Notes: generated from the letters alone by a model not told the origin. DNA of 64,000 bases from Catenibacillus scindens (GCF_014202115.1 NZ_JACHFW010000003.1:230582-294581); one strand, 5' to 3'. Counted from the first letter of the stretch, positions 44,964 through 54,565 are shown. Made by a program: numbers and translations.

Positions 44964-45188
44964 CTAAAATGAATGTGGGATTTTTACAGGAATGTGGGGT
45001 TTTACATAAATGGCGTTTACCGGACATTGCTCCTCGCAGATGAGACACCACTCACACTCCTCCAAATACTTCGCCTCCGGTCTTTTCGTTTCCGGATTCA
45101 TGCGCAAAACGTCAGTAAAGCAGGACTTCACGCATCTGCCGCAGCCAATACACCCATTACTGATCACAATCTCGTCAACACGGGCCAT
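44964..45188 (-). CDS. Two-[4Fe-4S] ferredoxin subunit
   Basis: A 74-residue ferredoxin with ISNGCIGCGRCVKSCFTDVL (first cluster) and CEWCLICEEQCPVNAIYV (second cluster). It is small and has the longer inter-cluster insert of APS-reductase-beta-like proteins. First gene of the operon with the flavoprotein and the CocE-type hydrolase, and the probable electron carrier for the flavoprotein. A divergent PucR regulator starts 217 bases upstream. Confidence 0.88.
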   Translation of the reverse strand: MARVDEIVISNGCIGCGRCVKSCFTDVLRMNPETKRPEAKYLEECEWCLICEEQCPVNAIYVKPHIPVKIPHSF

Positions 45189-45405
45189 ACCTTTTTCCTC
45201 CTTCCAGGATCAGGGGTTTTATTGATCCTTTTTTAAAATTGTTATTATTTTAACATATTTAAAGAACCATGTCCTGGTCACCGGCGCACATTTCTTTTGC
45301 CCAAATTCGACAAAATCGCACATAGCCACAGCGCCCGGGTGTGTTACAATAACATCAGGTATTTACAGATTTTATACGTGAAGAATAGGGGGAAAGACAT
45401 TAAAT

Positions 45406-46950
45406 ATGAAGAAGTTAAAAGAATGGTTCGAGAAAAAGGAAGTTTGTCATTTTCCAAAGTCAATGCCGCCTGTCATTGCCTCTGTTTCATCTATTGAAAC
45501 ACTGTCTGAGGCCAGGCAGCCCCAGGTGCTTTATATTCTGAAAAAACCTCTGCTGCGCGCCTGCAAAGATGATGTTCCCAAAAACAGGATCTTCTTTCTC
45601 ACTGCCACTGATCTGACCCAGAATGAATTGGAAGATCTTGCCGGCAAAATGCAGAATCACTTTTTTTATTCAGCCGGAGCTTCCGATCCGGATACCCTTG
45701 TCCGGGATCTGATCCAGGCTTTTGATTATGACCAGCTTTTGTCCGCCTTTACAGGCACGCTGTCCGAGGCTTTTTTTGGCGGGGCCTCCATCCAGGAATT
45801 GACCGAGCTTTCTCTGTCTGTCATCAAAAACCCTGTTTTTGTATTTGACGCAGCCTTTAAGCTCATAGCGGCAGCGCCCTATTTTGAAAGCCTCGACGCT
45901 CACAGCCGCCAGATTATTGACGAGGGCGGGTTTACTGATTATGATTTTGACTTTGTCAACCACTATCTCTATGAGCGAAAGCCTCTCCATGAGCAGGTCA
46001 AAAAAAGTTCTCTCCCGGTTCTGGCTACCGATGAGAAACTTGGCCGCCAGCGGCTGATCTTATGTTTTGACACAGACAGAGATGTGGGCCACCTTGTCAT
46101 CAGCGACTTTTACAAACCCATCGAATCTATAGACTATGATTACCTGGTCATTTTGAGAAACTTTATATATGAGAAATTCCAACAGTCTGAATTTAATAAA
46201 AACACCTCCGGCTTTCCCTATGAATTTTTTTTAAGCGACCTCCTTGACAAAAAAGTCAGCGCTTCCACGGCGCTCCAAAGCCGCTTTGCCTATGTCAGCC
46301 GGGAGTTCTCCCGAACTTTATACTGCATTGTCATCGAAACTGCCCGTAGTTTCCACACCATTAATATCCACCGGGTGAGAAATGAGATGGAATCCCTGTT
46401 TCCCTCATTAAAAACATTGCTGTATCAGGGACAGATCATAGGTATCCTCTCAAACAAAGAGGATCAATGGCTGGGTCCCGCCGACTATGGCAAACTCAGG
46501 CGCTTTTGCGAAACTCAGGGGCTGTTCTGCGGAATAAGCAATATCTTTGACTCGATTTTCGATCTGTCCGACTATTATAAACAGGCCCTTCGCGCCATTG
46601 AGCTGGGCGTCTGCCATTTTTCCGATCCCGGCCTGTATATTTATGAAGACTTTTTTATGGATCATATCCATTACCTGATCAGGCAGGGAGAATCTGCCCA
46701 GGTTTTGTGTTCCCCATGGCTGAAGAGGCTCATCCGCTACGACAAAAAACATGAGACTGAGCTTGCCCATACACTTTTTATCTATCTCCAATGTGAGCGC
46801 AACACTACGTCCACAGCCGCGCAGCTCTTCGTCCATCGGAATACGCTGATCAACCGGCTGAAAAAAATAGCCTCCCTTGTGCCCTATGAAGATATGACCG
46901 CCAAAGAAAGGCTATATTATATTATTTCCTATGGATTGATGCTTCAGTGA
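45406..46950 (+). CDS. PucR/CdaR-family transcriptional regulator
   Basis: A 514-residue regulator with an N-terminal PucR-like sensor, a GAF-like middle part (about 140-270, FVFDAAFKLIAAAPYFES) and a C-terminal PucR HTH (about 455-510, TSTAAQLFVHRNTLINRLKK). Start ATG 45406 has a GGGGGAAAG site upstream. It is divergent from the ferredoxin/flavoprotein/hydrolase operon and probably controls it in response to the substrate. Confidence 0.88.
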   Translation: MKKLKEWFEKKEVCHFPKSMPPVIASVSSIETLSEARQPQVLYILKKPLLRACKDDVPKNRIFFLTATDLTQNELEDLAGKMQNHFFYSAGASDPDTLVRDLIQAFDYDQLLSAFTGTLSEAFFGGASIQELTELSLSVIKNPVFVFDAAFKLIAAAPYFESLDAHSRQIIDEGGFTDYDFDFVNHYLYERKPLHEQVKKSSLPVLATDEKLGRQRLILCFDTDRDVGHLVISDFYKPIESIDYDYLVILRNFIYEKFQQSEFNKNTSGFPYEFFLSDLLDKKVSASTALQSRFAYVSREFSRTLYCIVIETARSFHTINIHRVRNEMESLFPSLKTLLYQGQIIGILSNKEDQWLGPADYGKLRRFCETQGLFCGISNIFDSIFDLSDYYKQALRAIELGVCHFSDPGLYIYEDFFMDHIHYLIRQGESAQVLCSPWLKRLIRYDKKHETELAHTLFIYLQCERNTTSTAAQLFVHRNTLINRLKKIASLVPYEDMTAKERLYYIISYGLMLQ

Positions 46951-46961
46951 CAGAATGTTTT

Positions 46962-47940
46962 TTACATATTCAAATACTCATATACTGCCTGAGAAATCGT
47001 CTGAATTGTTTCCACCGCCTGCGAGCTGACGGACCATTCTGCGGACATGACACATAAAATATAGTCTGTCTCCTCACCAAAAATAATCGCCGCATCATGC
47101 TGTGATTCCTCTGTCTCACCGGTTTTATTAGCCACTTCAACACCTTCCGGCAGCCCCGCCGGTATTTTGGTCACGGTTTGCTGCCCTAAAAGCAATTCCA
47201 GCATTTCCTCCGAAGCTTCCTGGGAAATACAGGTGCCTTCATAAATCTTTTCCAGAATTGCTCCACAGTCCTCCACCGAAGTGTGATTCTGAATATCTGA
47301 AATAGATTCCGATTCCGTAGCCGATGGACTTAATGTATGATATATTCGGGTATCTGTATATCCGGCAGTTTCCAGATAGTCATTAAGAATATGGCATCCA
47401 TCGCTGAAACTCTGGTCAGCGCTTTCCAGACGCACCAGCTCGTTATAAGATTCATTATCCGACTGTCCGCTGATTATTCATGGATAATATATCGTCTGTG
47501 CCAAGATCCTTCACATAAACACTCCATACGCCGTCAATCTCGGCTAAAATTTCTTCAATTTCCTGCTCAAGTTCCAAAAGAGCCTCTGACGTTTCCACCT
47601 CGCTGCCATCCTGTCCGTCACTCTCAGAGCTAACCGAAGCTGCCCCTTCAGCAATACTTCCATCTGTGAAAATTTCCATGTTTCCGCTTTCCGACAGTAT
47701 ATCCGAACTGCTGTCAGACATACCTTCTGCCGCCGATTCTGTGGACTCAGACGCCATGGTGTCTACTGCCATATCCTTTTGGCCGGACAGGCTATTCCCT
47801 GCATAAACACCAATACCTATGGCTGCGCACAGCGCGGCCCCGCAAGCGGCGGCAATCTTTATCCGCCTCCGCTTTCTGGCCGCTCTTGCGCGCTTCTGAG
47901 CTTCTATTCTGCGTTCCCTGTATCTTCTGTGTTCATCCAT
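46962..47940 (-). pseudogene. Class A beta-lactamase-like serine hydrolase, SxxK segment deleted
   Basis: The N-terminal frame (47940 down to about 47460) has a basic start, one membrane anchor (about residues 25-47), an acidic Ser-rich linker and VYVKDLGTDDILSMNNQ. The frame then breaks. In another frame, QSDNESYNELVRLESADQSF (SDN motif) begins directly and continues through ANKTGETEESQHDAAII (KTG motif) to 46962. In this family the segment between MNNQ and SDN carries the catalytic SxxK; it is missing, with a frame change at about 47455-47475. The remaining protein cannot be catalytic. Confidence 0.78.
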
Positions 47941-48226
47941 TGCTTTCTCCTCATAAATTCCTGTATAATAAGCTGATATAACATTCTTACATTGACTATA
48001 GTAAACGCAAAAGCTTAAAGGGACTTAAAAGGATCAAAATAAAAATTATTCAAAACCTATGACGTTTTTCTTACATATTGTTCCATTGTCTTCCATATAA
48101 AAAAATTTGTGCTATACTCAGATGAAGATGAAGAAACGCTTTTTCTCCATCCCCAGTCCACCAAAAATCACATACTCTGCCGTCTCACTTTAAATAAGGG
48201 CGGCCATTGGGAAAGGAGCAATATTT

Positions 48227-48970
48227 ATGTTCAAAAATAAAACACTGTTTGCATTGTTTCTTGGCACAACTCTTCTTTTATCTGCCTGTTCTTCCGGACA
48301 GGCTCCATCCGAAAATAATTCCGCCCCGCCAGAAACAACTATTTCTACAGACGCACAAACGGAGAGTTCGCCCACGTCATCCTCAGATACTGCCGAGACT
48401 CCACCAGTTAGTGAAACAGCCAGTGAATCTGAACCTGTTGAGGGGGCAGGTTCCAGTTCGCCTCAGATTCAGGAATCTGAGTCAACATCTCCTCAATCTC
48501 AGGAATCCATATCGTCAGAGGCGGCTCAAACGACCGGAACTTTATATATCGGCAGCGGAGAAAGTTTCAGCGAATATCCTTTTACAGCAGAAAAAACGCC
48601 CGACAACCTTATTCATGCTATATCTGATCTTACTGGATGGGATCTGTCCCTGGCCGATTCTGTGACCGACGGAAAGGGTGGGATGACAGTCTGCTTTACA
48701 AAAGATTGTTCGATTTTCACCGGACCCCCGGTCCAGCAGCATCAGGACTTTTTTGCATACGATAACATTACTCTGACTCAGATGATTCTTGACAGTATTA
48801 CCAAAACACTCCAGGAAAATTATGTGGACCGGGATCTTGGCGGCGATCCATCCACTCTTAATATTTATTTCTGCGTCATGGAAGATGGCAATCTGACCAG
48901 CATCACATTGCCGGACGGGGGAATAACTATACCTATGGATCAGCCATACCAGGGGCTAACGATTGAGTAA
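48227..48970 (+). CDS. Exported lipoprotein with Ser/Glu-rich linker and a GerMN-like domain
   Basis: A 247-residue protein. Signal peptide and lipobox LLLSACSS (Cys about 21), a low-complexity Ser/Thr/Pro/Glu linker (about 24-100, with repeated SPQ-SQESE units), and a globular C-terminus (about 102-247) with NLIHAISDLTGWDLSLADSV, resembling GerMN/sporulation-type domains. It has its own terminator downstream. The precise role is unknown. Confidence 0.65.
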   Translation: MFKNKTLFALFLGTTLLLSACSSGQAPSENNSAPPETTISTDAQTESSPTSSSDTAETPPVSETASESEPVEGAGSSSPQIQESESTSPQSQESISSEAAQTTGTLYIGSGESFSEYPFTAEKTPDNLIHAISDLTGWDLSLADSVTDGKGGMTVCFTKDCSIFTGPPVQQHQDFFAYDNITLTQMILDSITKTLQENYVDRDLGGDPSTLNIYFCVMEDGNLTSITLPDGGITIPMDQPYQGLTIE

Positions 48971-48982
48971 GGCCACAGCGCC

Positions 48983-49027
48983 AAACAAGCCTCATACTTC
49001 AGAGGTGAAGAAGTATGAGGCTTGTTT
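48983..49027. terminator. Strong bidirectional terminator
   Basis: AAACAAGCCTCATACTTC (48983-49000) and its complement (49010-49027) form a perfect 18-bp stem with A and T ends, after the lipoprotein gene. The 49030-49170 stretch holds nothing recognisable. Confidence 0.88.
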
Positions 49028-49175
49028 ATTTTACCAGAAATACTGCCGCCGTCAGATGTTGAATTTGCCCATTTGTCGGGCAGCTCATATCATATACTTT
49101 GATTATAACTCTTCCGGAGATTATTTTTAGTCTATCAATTTCACTTTCCGAATAACCCCTACAGCTATGCTGCTG

Positions 49176-51179
49176 TTACTGAATACCATACCCTGCACAG
49201 ATCTCCCTAAATTCCGGAGAATCCGCAAATCCGTCAAAGACATGCTCTCTGCTCTGTCCTGATTCAAGTACGCCGATCCACGCGCCCAAGCCTTCGGGAT
49301 CCGCTTCCCTATCCATGAATACGCGGTATAAAGTCTTTACATATTCTTCGTTGGACAGATTTTTCGCCTTAAACTCGTTGGAAAATACAAATCCGTAGGC
49401 CGCCTGTTTGGCCGTGTTGGCTCCTGTGAGAATCTGATTGCACCATGCGTTAATGCCGTTGGTGTCCGCCTTGCGTCCAAGGCACAGCTCGTAGCACCGG
49501 GCCACAAATTTTGTCACCCCTTCGTTTTGATCCATAGGCGCTGTCAGCACCGCATTGCCGCGGATAATGCCGTAATTATTGCAAATATTCGTAAACTCGT
49601 CAGATTCGGCAAAACCTTTAAACACATGCATTCTTGAAAGTCCGCTATCCAGCACATCAAGCCATGCACTCAGACCCGCCGTATCCGCCTCTCTGCCAAG
49701 GAATGCCCGGTAAAGAATCTTGATATATTCTTCATCACTTAAATTTCTGGCCTTAAATTCATCGCTATCCACAAAGCCCTGGGCCACCTTCGCGCCGCTT
49801 TCCTGGCCGCTTAAAAGGACGTCCGCCCACTGGTCCAATCCGGTCTGGTCAGCCGACCGCTGAAGAATGTTCTCATAAAGCCTCTGAGCAAAGGCTTTAA
49901 CCTGGACCTCACGCTCTGGCGTTACCTGGGGGACTTCCGGCTGAGAAGTTTCCGGCGGCTGCTGCGCGTCTGGTGTTGTCTCCTCCGAACCAGCGTTGTC
50001 AATATCATAGAGAGCATAACTCCACGTAAATAAATTATCTGCATCCCCTGGTAAAATAAGTACTGTACCCTGATCTGGAACAACATACTCGATCATTGTA
50101 TCCGATACGGTTGTTATTTCTCCTTTGCCTGGGACAAAGTTTGTGCTTCTAAAGAGAGCTGCACGGGGAACGGATGGAATATTAGAAAGCTGTTCCCAGA
50201 CATTTGTGGCATTATCCGCCTGAATTTCAAGGACTGTTCCCGGTGTAAAGCTTCCATAGTTTCCACCAATGTTATTGAGATAGGCTTCATTTTCAAAAGA
50301 TGTTACCTGCCCTTCACTTACAGGCACACCATCAGCAGAAATAATTTTTCCGCCGCCGACCATAACTTCACAGCTATCATTATGGTCCCACTGAACAGCA
50401 GACACTTTATATGGGTAAACCCCGGAATAACTGTCCATCATTTCCTGAGTCACTTCCAGAGTAAAGGTATCCCCATTCTCCCCCGGAAAGTATTGAACCA
50501 AACTGCCAATGGAACCTTCTCCGCCAGCCGTAAAAAGGAACCAACGATAAGAAGCCCCGGCCGTTGGCTCAGTGACCTTAAAAGTCAGTGTGCTTCCCAC
50601 ACCTGCAGATGAACTAAAATAAGTGCCGTTTTCTCCATATACGTCCACATCGCCGGTATAGCTGACAATATTGCATGGTGTATAATCATAAATCCATTCC
50701 GCATTGATCGGAATCTTTCCCAAAAGATCCTCTGCAGTATATTGGGCGGATAATAGTACACTTTTTCCTGCCATATTTTTTGTAATAGTCAGCGTTGTCT
50801 CCCTTGCATACTGGTTTTCCAGACTGGAAGAATCCTGTACCGGATCCTCATAGACACTATTCACCACAAGAGCAGTCCACTTAAAAAACATCTGTGTCTG
50901 TTCCTGACCTCCATATTGTGATTCATAGGAAGGATCTGCCTGAAGGGTAAAGGTGGTGCCTACTGGAAATTCCTTATTATTATAATCCTGAGGGCCACTC
51001 ACCGGATTCCCGTTAATAGCAGTGACACGACAATAGTTGTCATTACCACTCCAATTTATTTTTGCCATATTGTCTCCTATTGGATCATTTGGCGAAGCTG
51101 CCCATGTCTGTGTCCCGCCAAAAATCATGACAAAAGACAAGAACAGGCAAAGATACGTTTTCAGTTTCTTCATCTTCAA
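49176..51179 (-). CDS. Exported protein with three DUF4214 domains (chromosomal copy)
   Basis: A 667-residue secreted protein. Signal peptide of about 28 residues (FLSFVMIFGGTQTWAASP), beta-rich Ig-like regions (about 45-390), a Pro/Glu/Gln linker (about 400-430), then three DUF4214 repeats of about 65 residues (RLYENILQRSADQTGLDQWA, YRAFLGREADTAGLSAWLDV, RCYELCLGRKADTNGINAWC, YRVFMDREADPEGLGAWIGV). DUF4214 is common on clostridial surface and S-layer-like proteins; its role is unknown. A second protein with nearly the same C-terminus lies in the mobile element at 52308-53879. Confidence 0.82.
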   Translation of the reverse strand: MKMKKLKTYLCLFLSFVMIFGGTQTWAASPNDPIGDNMAKINWSGNDNYCRVTAINGNPVSGPQDYNNKEFPVGTTFTLQADPSYESQYGGQEQTQMFFKWTALVVNSVYEDPVQDSSSLENQYARETTLTITKNMAGKSVLLSAQYTAEDLLGKIPINAEWIYDYTPCNIVSYTGDVDVYGENGTYFSSSAGVGSTLTFKVTEPTAGASYRWFLFTAGGEGSIGSLVQYFPGENGDTFTLEVTQEMMDSYSGVYPYKVSAVQWDHNDSCEVMVGGGKIISADGVPVSEGQVTSFENEAYLNNIGGNYGSFTPGTVLEIQADNATNVWEQLSNIPSVPRAALFRSTNFVPGKGEITTVSDTMIEYVVPDQGTVLILPGDADNLFTWSYALYDIDNAGSEETTPDAQQPPETSQPEVPQVTPEREVQVKAFAQRLYENILQRSADQTGLDQWADVLLSGQESGAKVAQGFVDSDEFKARNLSDEEYIKILYRAFLGREADTAGLSAWLDVLDSGLSRMHVFKGFAESDEFTNICNNYGIIRGNAVLTAPMDQNEGVTKFVARCYELCLGRKADTNGINAWCNQILTGANTAKQAAYGFVFSNEFKAKNLSNEEYVKTLYRVFMDREADPEGLGAWIGVLESGQSREHVFDGFADSPEFREICAGYGIQ

Positions 51180-51379
51180 TTCCCTCTTTCTGCTTTAAGC
51201 ATTATTTTTATCTGGAGGCCGCCAACTGCGGTCAAACTCCCAGTTTTTTCACAAAAATTTAACTCAATATGACTTAAAATTATCATAAGTCACTGTGACT
51301 TAAAAATCAATATCAATTTGAGCTTTACTGTAAACTAAGGACAGTTTATCCACCATTTTAAAATCCGAGGTGAGTTTAT

Positions 51380-51604
51380 TTGAATTATGCAGATAGAATC
51401 AGATCTTTAAGACAGGATAATGATTTAACTCAGAAACAAGTTGCCGATATGCTGGGCGTTGCTCAAACAACTTATTCCCAATACGAACTGGAAAAAAGGC
51501 CGCTTCCCATTGAATACTTAATAGCTCTTTGTAAATACTATAATGTTTCTGCAGATTACATGCTGGGATTCTCTAACATAAGAAAACCTCTTCACAAAAC
51601 ATAA
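51380..51604 (+). CDS. Small XRE-family regulator
   Basis: A 74-residue HTH_3 protein: IRSLRQDNDLTQKQVADMLG, VAQTTYSQYELEKRPLPIEY and ALCKYYNVSADYMLG. The TTG at 51380 is the start, with GAGGTG seven bases upstream. It lies outside the element border at 51917, between it and the DUF4214 gene. The target is unknown. Confidence 0.8.
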   Translation: MNYADRIRSLRQDNDLTQKQVADMLGVAQTTYSQYELEKRPLPIEYLIALCKYYNVSADYMLGFSNIRKPLHKT

Positions 51605-51895
51605 CCTGCTTTACATCCGTTCTGTTTCACGTATTCTTCATTTTTTCCTTTAATTACGCAAATGCATATCAATACAGATGTATATACGTTTTTTATTTCT
51701 TAAACTTCAACTTCCCCAATAACGGATTCTCATAGTTGTCCTTGCAGCGCTCATTTAATAGATTCGCAGGAGTATGCGAAAATAGCCGACATTATAAAAA
51801 ATAATGCTTTAATATTCGGAGTAAGTCACATTTTTATTAAAAACAAAAATGCTTCAAACCCGCATAAATACTGGATTTGAAGCACTCCATAAGAA

Positions 51896-51916
51896 AGGCG
51901 CAGACCGGATTTGAAC
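51896..51916 (-). other. Left attachment site: displaced 3' end of tRNA-Cys
   Basis: Twenty-one bases, AGGCGCAGACCGGATTTGAA plus C, are identical to 63531-63551, the 3' end of the intact tRNA-Cys. The matching terminator hairpin (ATGCTTCAAA.../TTTGAAGCACT, 51850-51888) lies on its left and resembles the 22.2-kb copy more closely than the 63.5-kb one. This is what integration into a tRNA 3' end leaves behind. Nothing else is seen in 51605-51845. Confidence 0.9.
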
Positions 51917-52089
51917 TTTTAGACACTTCTCAAACCCGCATAGAAAGGAGGTTTGCGCCATCTCTGATCTTTTTGTACAAGATTTGTACAACTTTTTTAT
52001 TCCAAACAAATACATACTAAAACCACGCCGAATCATTTCAAGACAGTTGTTTCTTAATCCCCAATACCATTTCACCATAATGCCTGTGG

Positions 52090-52250
52090 AGCCGGAAAAA
52101 AACCAGGAGACGCCAAACAGCAAATAAAATACAAGCAGTCTAATAACCTGTTAAGTGCCGGGAGATCATGGCAGAAATGGAGATCAGCCAGGCAACGTAT
52201 TTCAGATATAAGCGTATATCAAAAAATAATTATTGATATATCAATTCGTG
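52090..52250 (+). repeat. Decayed HTH-gene remnant, copy 1
   Basis: A stretch reading GDAKQQIKYKQSNNLL in one frame and EIMAEMEISQATYFRYKRIS in another, with stops between. It matches copy 2 (54970-55130) at nucleotide and protein level. Both look like the C-terminal HTH end of a recombinase or regulator. They flank the DUF4214 cargo module. The rest of 51920-52307 shows nothing clear. Confidence 0.5.
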
Positions 52251-52307
52251 AGACGCCCTCATTAAAAATCCCCGGCAGTCTGTGTTTACAAACTGTCGAG
52301 GATTTAT

Positions 52308-53879
52308 CTATCTATTTAATAATCCGTAACCGGCACAGATTTCCTGAAATTCCGGGGAATCCGCAAAACCATTAAATACATGTTCACGACTCTGACCACT
52401 CTTAAGTACATTTACCCAAGCATTAAGTCCGCCAGCATCGCCCTCTCTATCCATAAATACCCTGTAAAGAACCTTAACATACTCAGTATCAGACAGGTTC
52501 TTAGCTTTAAACTCATTAGAGAACACAAACCCATAAGCTGCCTGTTTAGGAGTATTAGCACCTGTCAAGATCTGATTGCACCAAGCATTAAGACCATCAG
52601 CATCAGCCTTGCGACCAAGGCATAACTCATAACACCTAGCTACAAACTTAGTAACACCCTCGTTCTGATCCATAGGAGCCGTTAATACCGCATTCCCCCT
52701 CTGAATACCATACTGCTGGCAGATCTTAGTAAACTCATCCGATTCAGCAAAACCCTTAAATACATGCATCCTGGAAAGACCACTGTCCAGAACAGCTAAC
52801 CAACTGTTAAGTCCGTTAGTGTCAGCTTCGCGACCAAGGAAAGTTCTATAAAGAATCTTAATATATTCTGTGTCGGAAAGGGTTCTGGATTTAAACTCAT
52901 TACTCTCAACAAACCCCTGAGCTACCTTAACCCCCTGCTCACGACCTGACTTAAGAACCTCCGTCCATGATACAAGGCCACTATCATCAGCCTCACGCTG
53001 TAACAGGTTCGTATAAAGACGATTAACAAACTCAGCCACCGAATCAATGTAAACATATTCATAATGGCCTTCCTCCGGGGATACAAGAACTTCTTCGTCA
53101 TAAGCTGGTTTAGTCTCTACCCAGACCTTCTCAATATGAGATACCTCAGGGGTTACTAACTGCTGCTCATAGACGGCTTCTTTATCTACTACCCATACGT
53201 CTTCCATATGAGATTCTTCTGGGGATACTAATACTGTTTCATCCCAAGCTGGTTTGGTTTCTACCCATACAGGTTCTGTCCAGTAACCTTCTGCATCATG
53301 GTGTATGCTTCCGGTCTGAACCTGATGAACCTCGTCACGCCACTGACCGGAAGCATTATCTGGATCTGCAAGGAGGTGGTTTCCTGCATGTTCTATTCTA
53401 TCATCTGCAGACATTTCTGTCAGGTCCATTCCGCAATCTACACAAATTTGTCTAATCTGCTCTTCATAGATAGGCTCATCCCAAGCAGGCTTTGTCTCTA
53501 CCCATTCTTTTTCCGTCCAATAACCTTCTGCCTCGTGATGTACTGTATCATACACAGCTTCTTTATCAATCACCTTTTGCTGCTCCCAATGACCCTCTTC
53601 TGGACTTACAAGTACATCTTCATAAACAGCTTCTTTATCAACTACTTTTTCATCTTTGTAATAACCTTCTGCATCGTGATGTACTGTTTTGTACACAGCC
53701 TCCTTATCAACTACCCACTGTTTCTGTCTTAGCGCATCCGCAGTACTTGAAGCGTTTAGATTCTCAAATGATACATTTTCGTTTATCACTGTATTTTCAG
53801 CGGCCATCGCTGGTATTCCATTGATTCCCATAATTAATGATGTGGTAATTAAAGTTATCGCCAATTTCTTCAACTTCAT
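52308..53879 (-). CDS. Exported DUF4214 protein with tandem Tyr/Glu-rich repeats (element cargo)
   Basis: A 523-residue secreted protein. Signal peptide (KLAITLITTSLIMGINGIPAMA, cut about residue 25), then about seven repeats of roughly 20-28 residues built on VVDKEAVYE, VSPEEGHWE and VETKPAWDE (about 45-265). They are interrupted by a Cys/His segment, CVDCGMDLTEMSADDRIEHA-GNH, that looks like a zinc site. Three DUF4214 repeats follow (about 270-520), almost identical to the chromosomal protein at 49176-51179. Start ATG 53877-53879 has GGGGGAG upstream; the longer frame is rejected. The surface role is unknown. Confidence 0.82.
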   Translation of the reverse strand: MKLKKLAITLITTSLIMGINGIPAMAAENTVINENVSFENLNASSTADALRQKQWVVDKEAVYKTVHHDAEGYYKDEKVVDKEAVYEDVLVSPEEGHWEQQKVIDKEAVYDTVHHEAEGYWTEKEWVETKPAWDEPIYEEQIRQICVDCGMDLTEMSADDRIEHAGNHLLADPDNASGQWRDEVHQVQTGSIHHDAEGYWTEPVWVETKPAWDETVLVSPEESHMEDVWVVDKEAVYEQQLVTPEVSHIEKVWVETKPAYDEEVLVSPEEGHYEYVYIDSVAEFVNRLYTNLLQREADDSGLVSWTEVLKSGREQGVKVAQGFVESNEFKSRTLSDTEYIKILYRTFLGREADTNGLNSWLAVLDSGLSRMHVFKGFAESDEFTKICQQYGIQRGNAVLTAPMDQNEGVTKFVARCYELCLGRKADADGLNAWCNQILTGANTPKQAAYGFVFSNEFKAKNLSDTEYVKVLYRVFMDREGDAGGLNAWVNVLKSGQSREHVFNGFADSPEFQEICAGYGLLNR

Positions 53880-54059
53880 TTCATATTCTCCCCCTTTGCA
53901 TAATTTATAACTAGTATAGCTTACTTTCTTTTGCGTTTCAATATAAGACGCAAATACGCTATAAAATAACAAAAATACGGCCAAATAGTCTTATTTCATA
54001 TTATTATATCCTCTATCTTTTATTTTGTCTATAGAGAGGAATAAAAGAGGTGGATGATA

Positions 54060-54275
54060 TTGAAATTGCAGCGGATACAAAATTTACGTCTTGACCATGA
54101 CCTTACCATAAAGGCAATGTCTGAAATATTAGGACTTCATCGGGATGTTTATTCCCGATATGAAAAAGGGCTTCGGGATTTTCCCCTGGATATCCTAATT
54201 AAAGTTGCAGATTATTTTAACTGTTCTGTGGATTATCTTTTGGAACGTACAAATAAGATGGCAATGAATAAATAG
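54060..54275 (+). CDS. Small XRE-family regulator
   Basis: About 71 residues of HTH_3: IQNLRLDHDLTIKAMSEILG, LHRDVYSRYEKGLRDFPLD and KVADYFNCSVDYLLERT. The TTG at 54060 has GAGGTGG six bases upstream; ATG 54054 is too close to it. One of several small XRE genes in the element. Confidence 0.8.
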   Translation: MKLQRIQNLRLDHDLTIKAMSEILGLHRDVYSRYEKGLRDFPLDILIKVADYFNCSVDYLLERTNKMAMNK

Positions 54276-54310
54276 CCGGATCTGTTTATTTGCAGATTGT
54301 CATCCTAAAC

Positions 54311-54565
54311 GGCCAACTGTGCCATATTATCCGGCCAGTGTGAGTCATATTATCCGGCCGGCCATTAACCATTATTCCACGGTACTCTTGACATGAGCCT
54401 CCATCACACATGATATTCTGGCAAAGCCGGCAAACCAGCACCACAGGCGGATTTGCCAAGGCAGAGAGCCTATCATGTGCTACTCATGTAAAGAGCCTTT
54501 CGCGGCATAACGGTTAATGGCCGGAGATGGCCCGGTCTGGCCGGATAATATGGCCCTGATGGCCG
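54311..54565. repeat. Large imperfect palindrome with three CATATTATCCGGCC motifs
   Basis: Outer arms GCCATATTATCCGGCCAG (54321-54338) and its complement (54537-54554), next arms CCGGCCATTAACC (54358-54370) and GGTTAATGGCCGG (54512-54524), then CACATGATA/TATCATGTG and GGCAAA/TTTGCC inside. A second CATATTATCCGGCC (54346-54359) is a direct copy of the first. The 417-base gap between genes is almost filled by this fold. Possible roles: single-strand origin of a rolling-circle replicon, a MITE, or an operator array. Confidence 0.8.

Noticed and set aside
51854..52123. An 89-codon open frame on the minus strand at the element border
   Set aside because: It runs through the tRNA remnant and terminator hairpin, lacks a ribosome site and has no family features.
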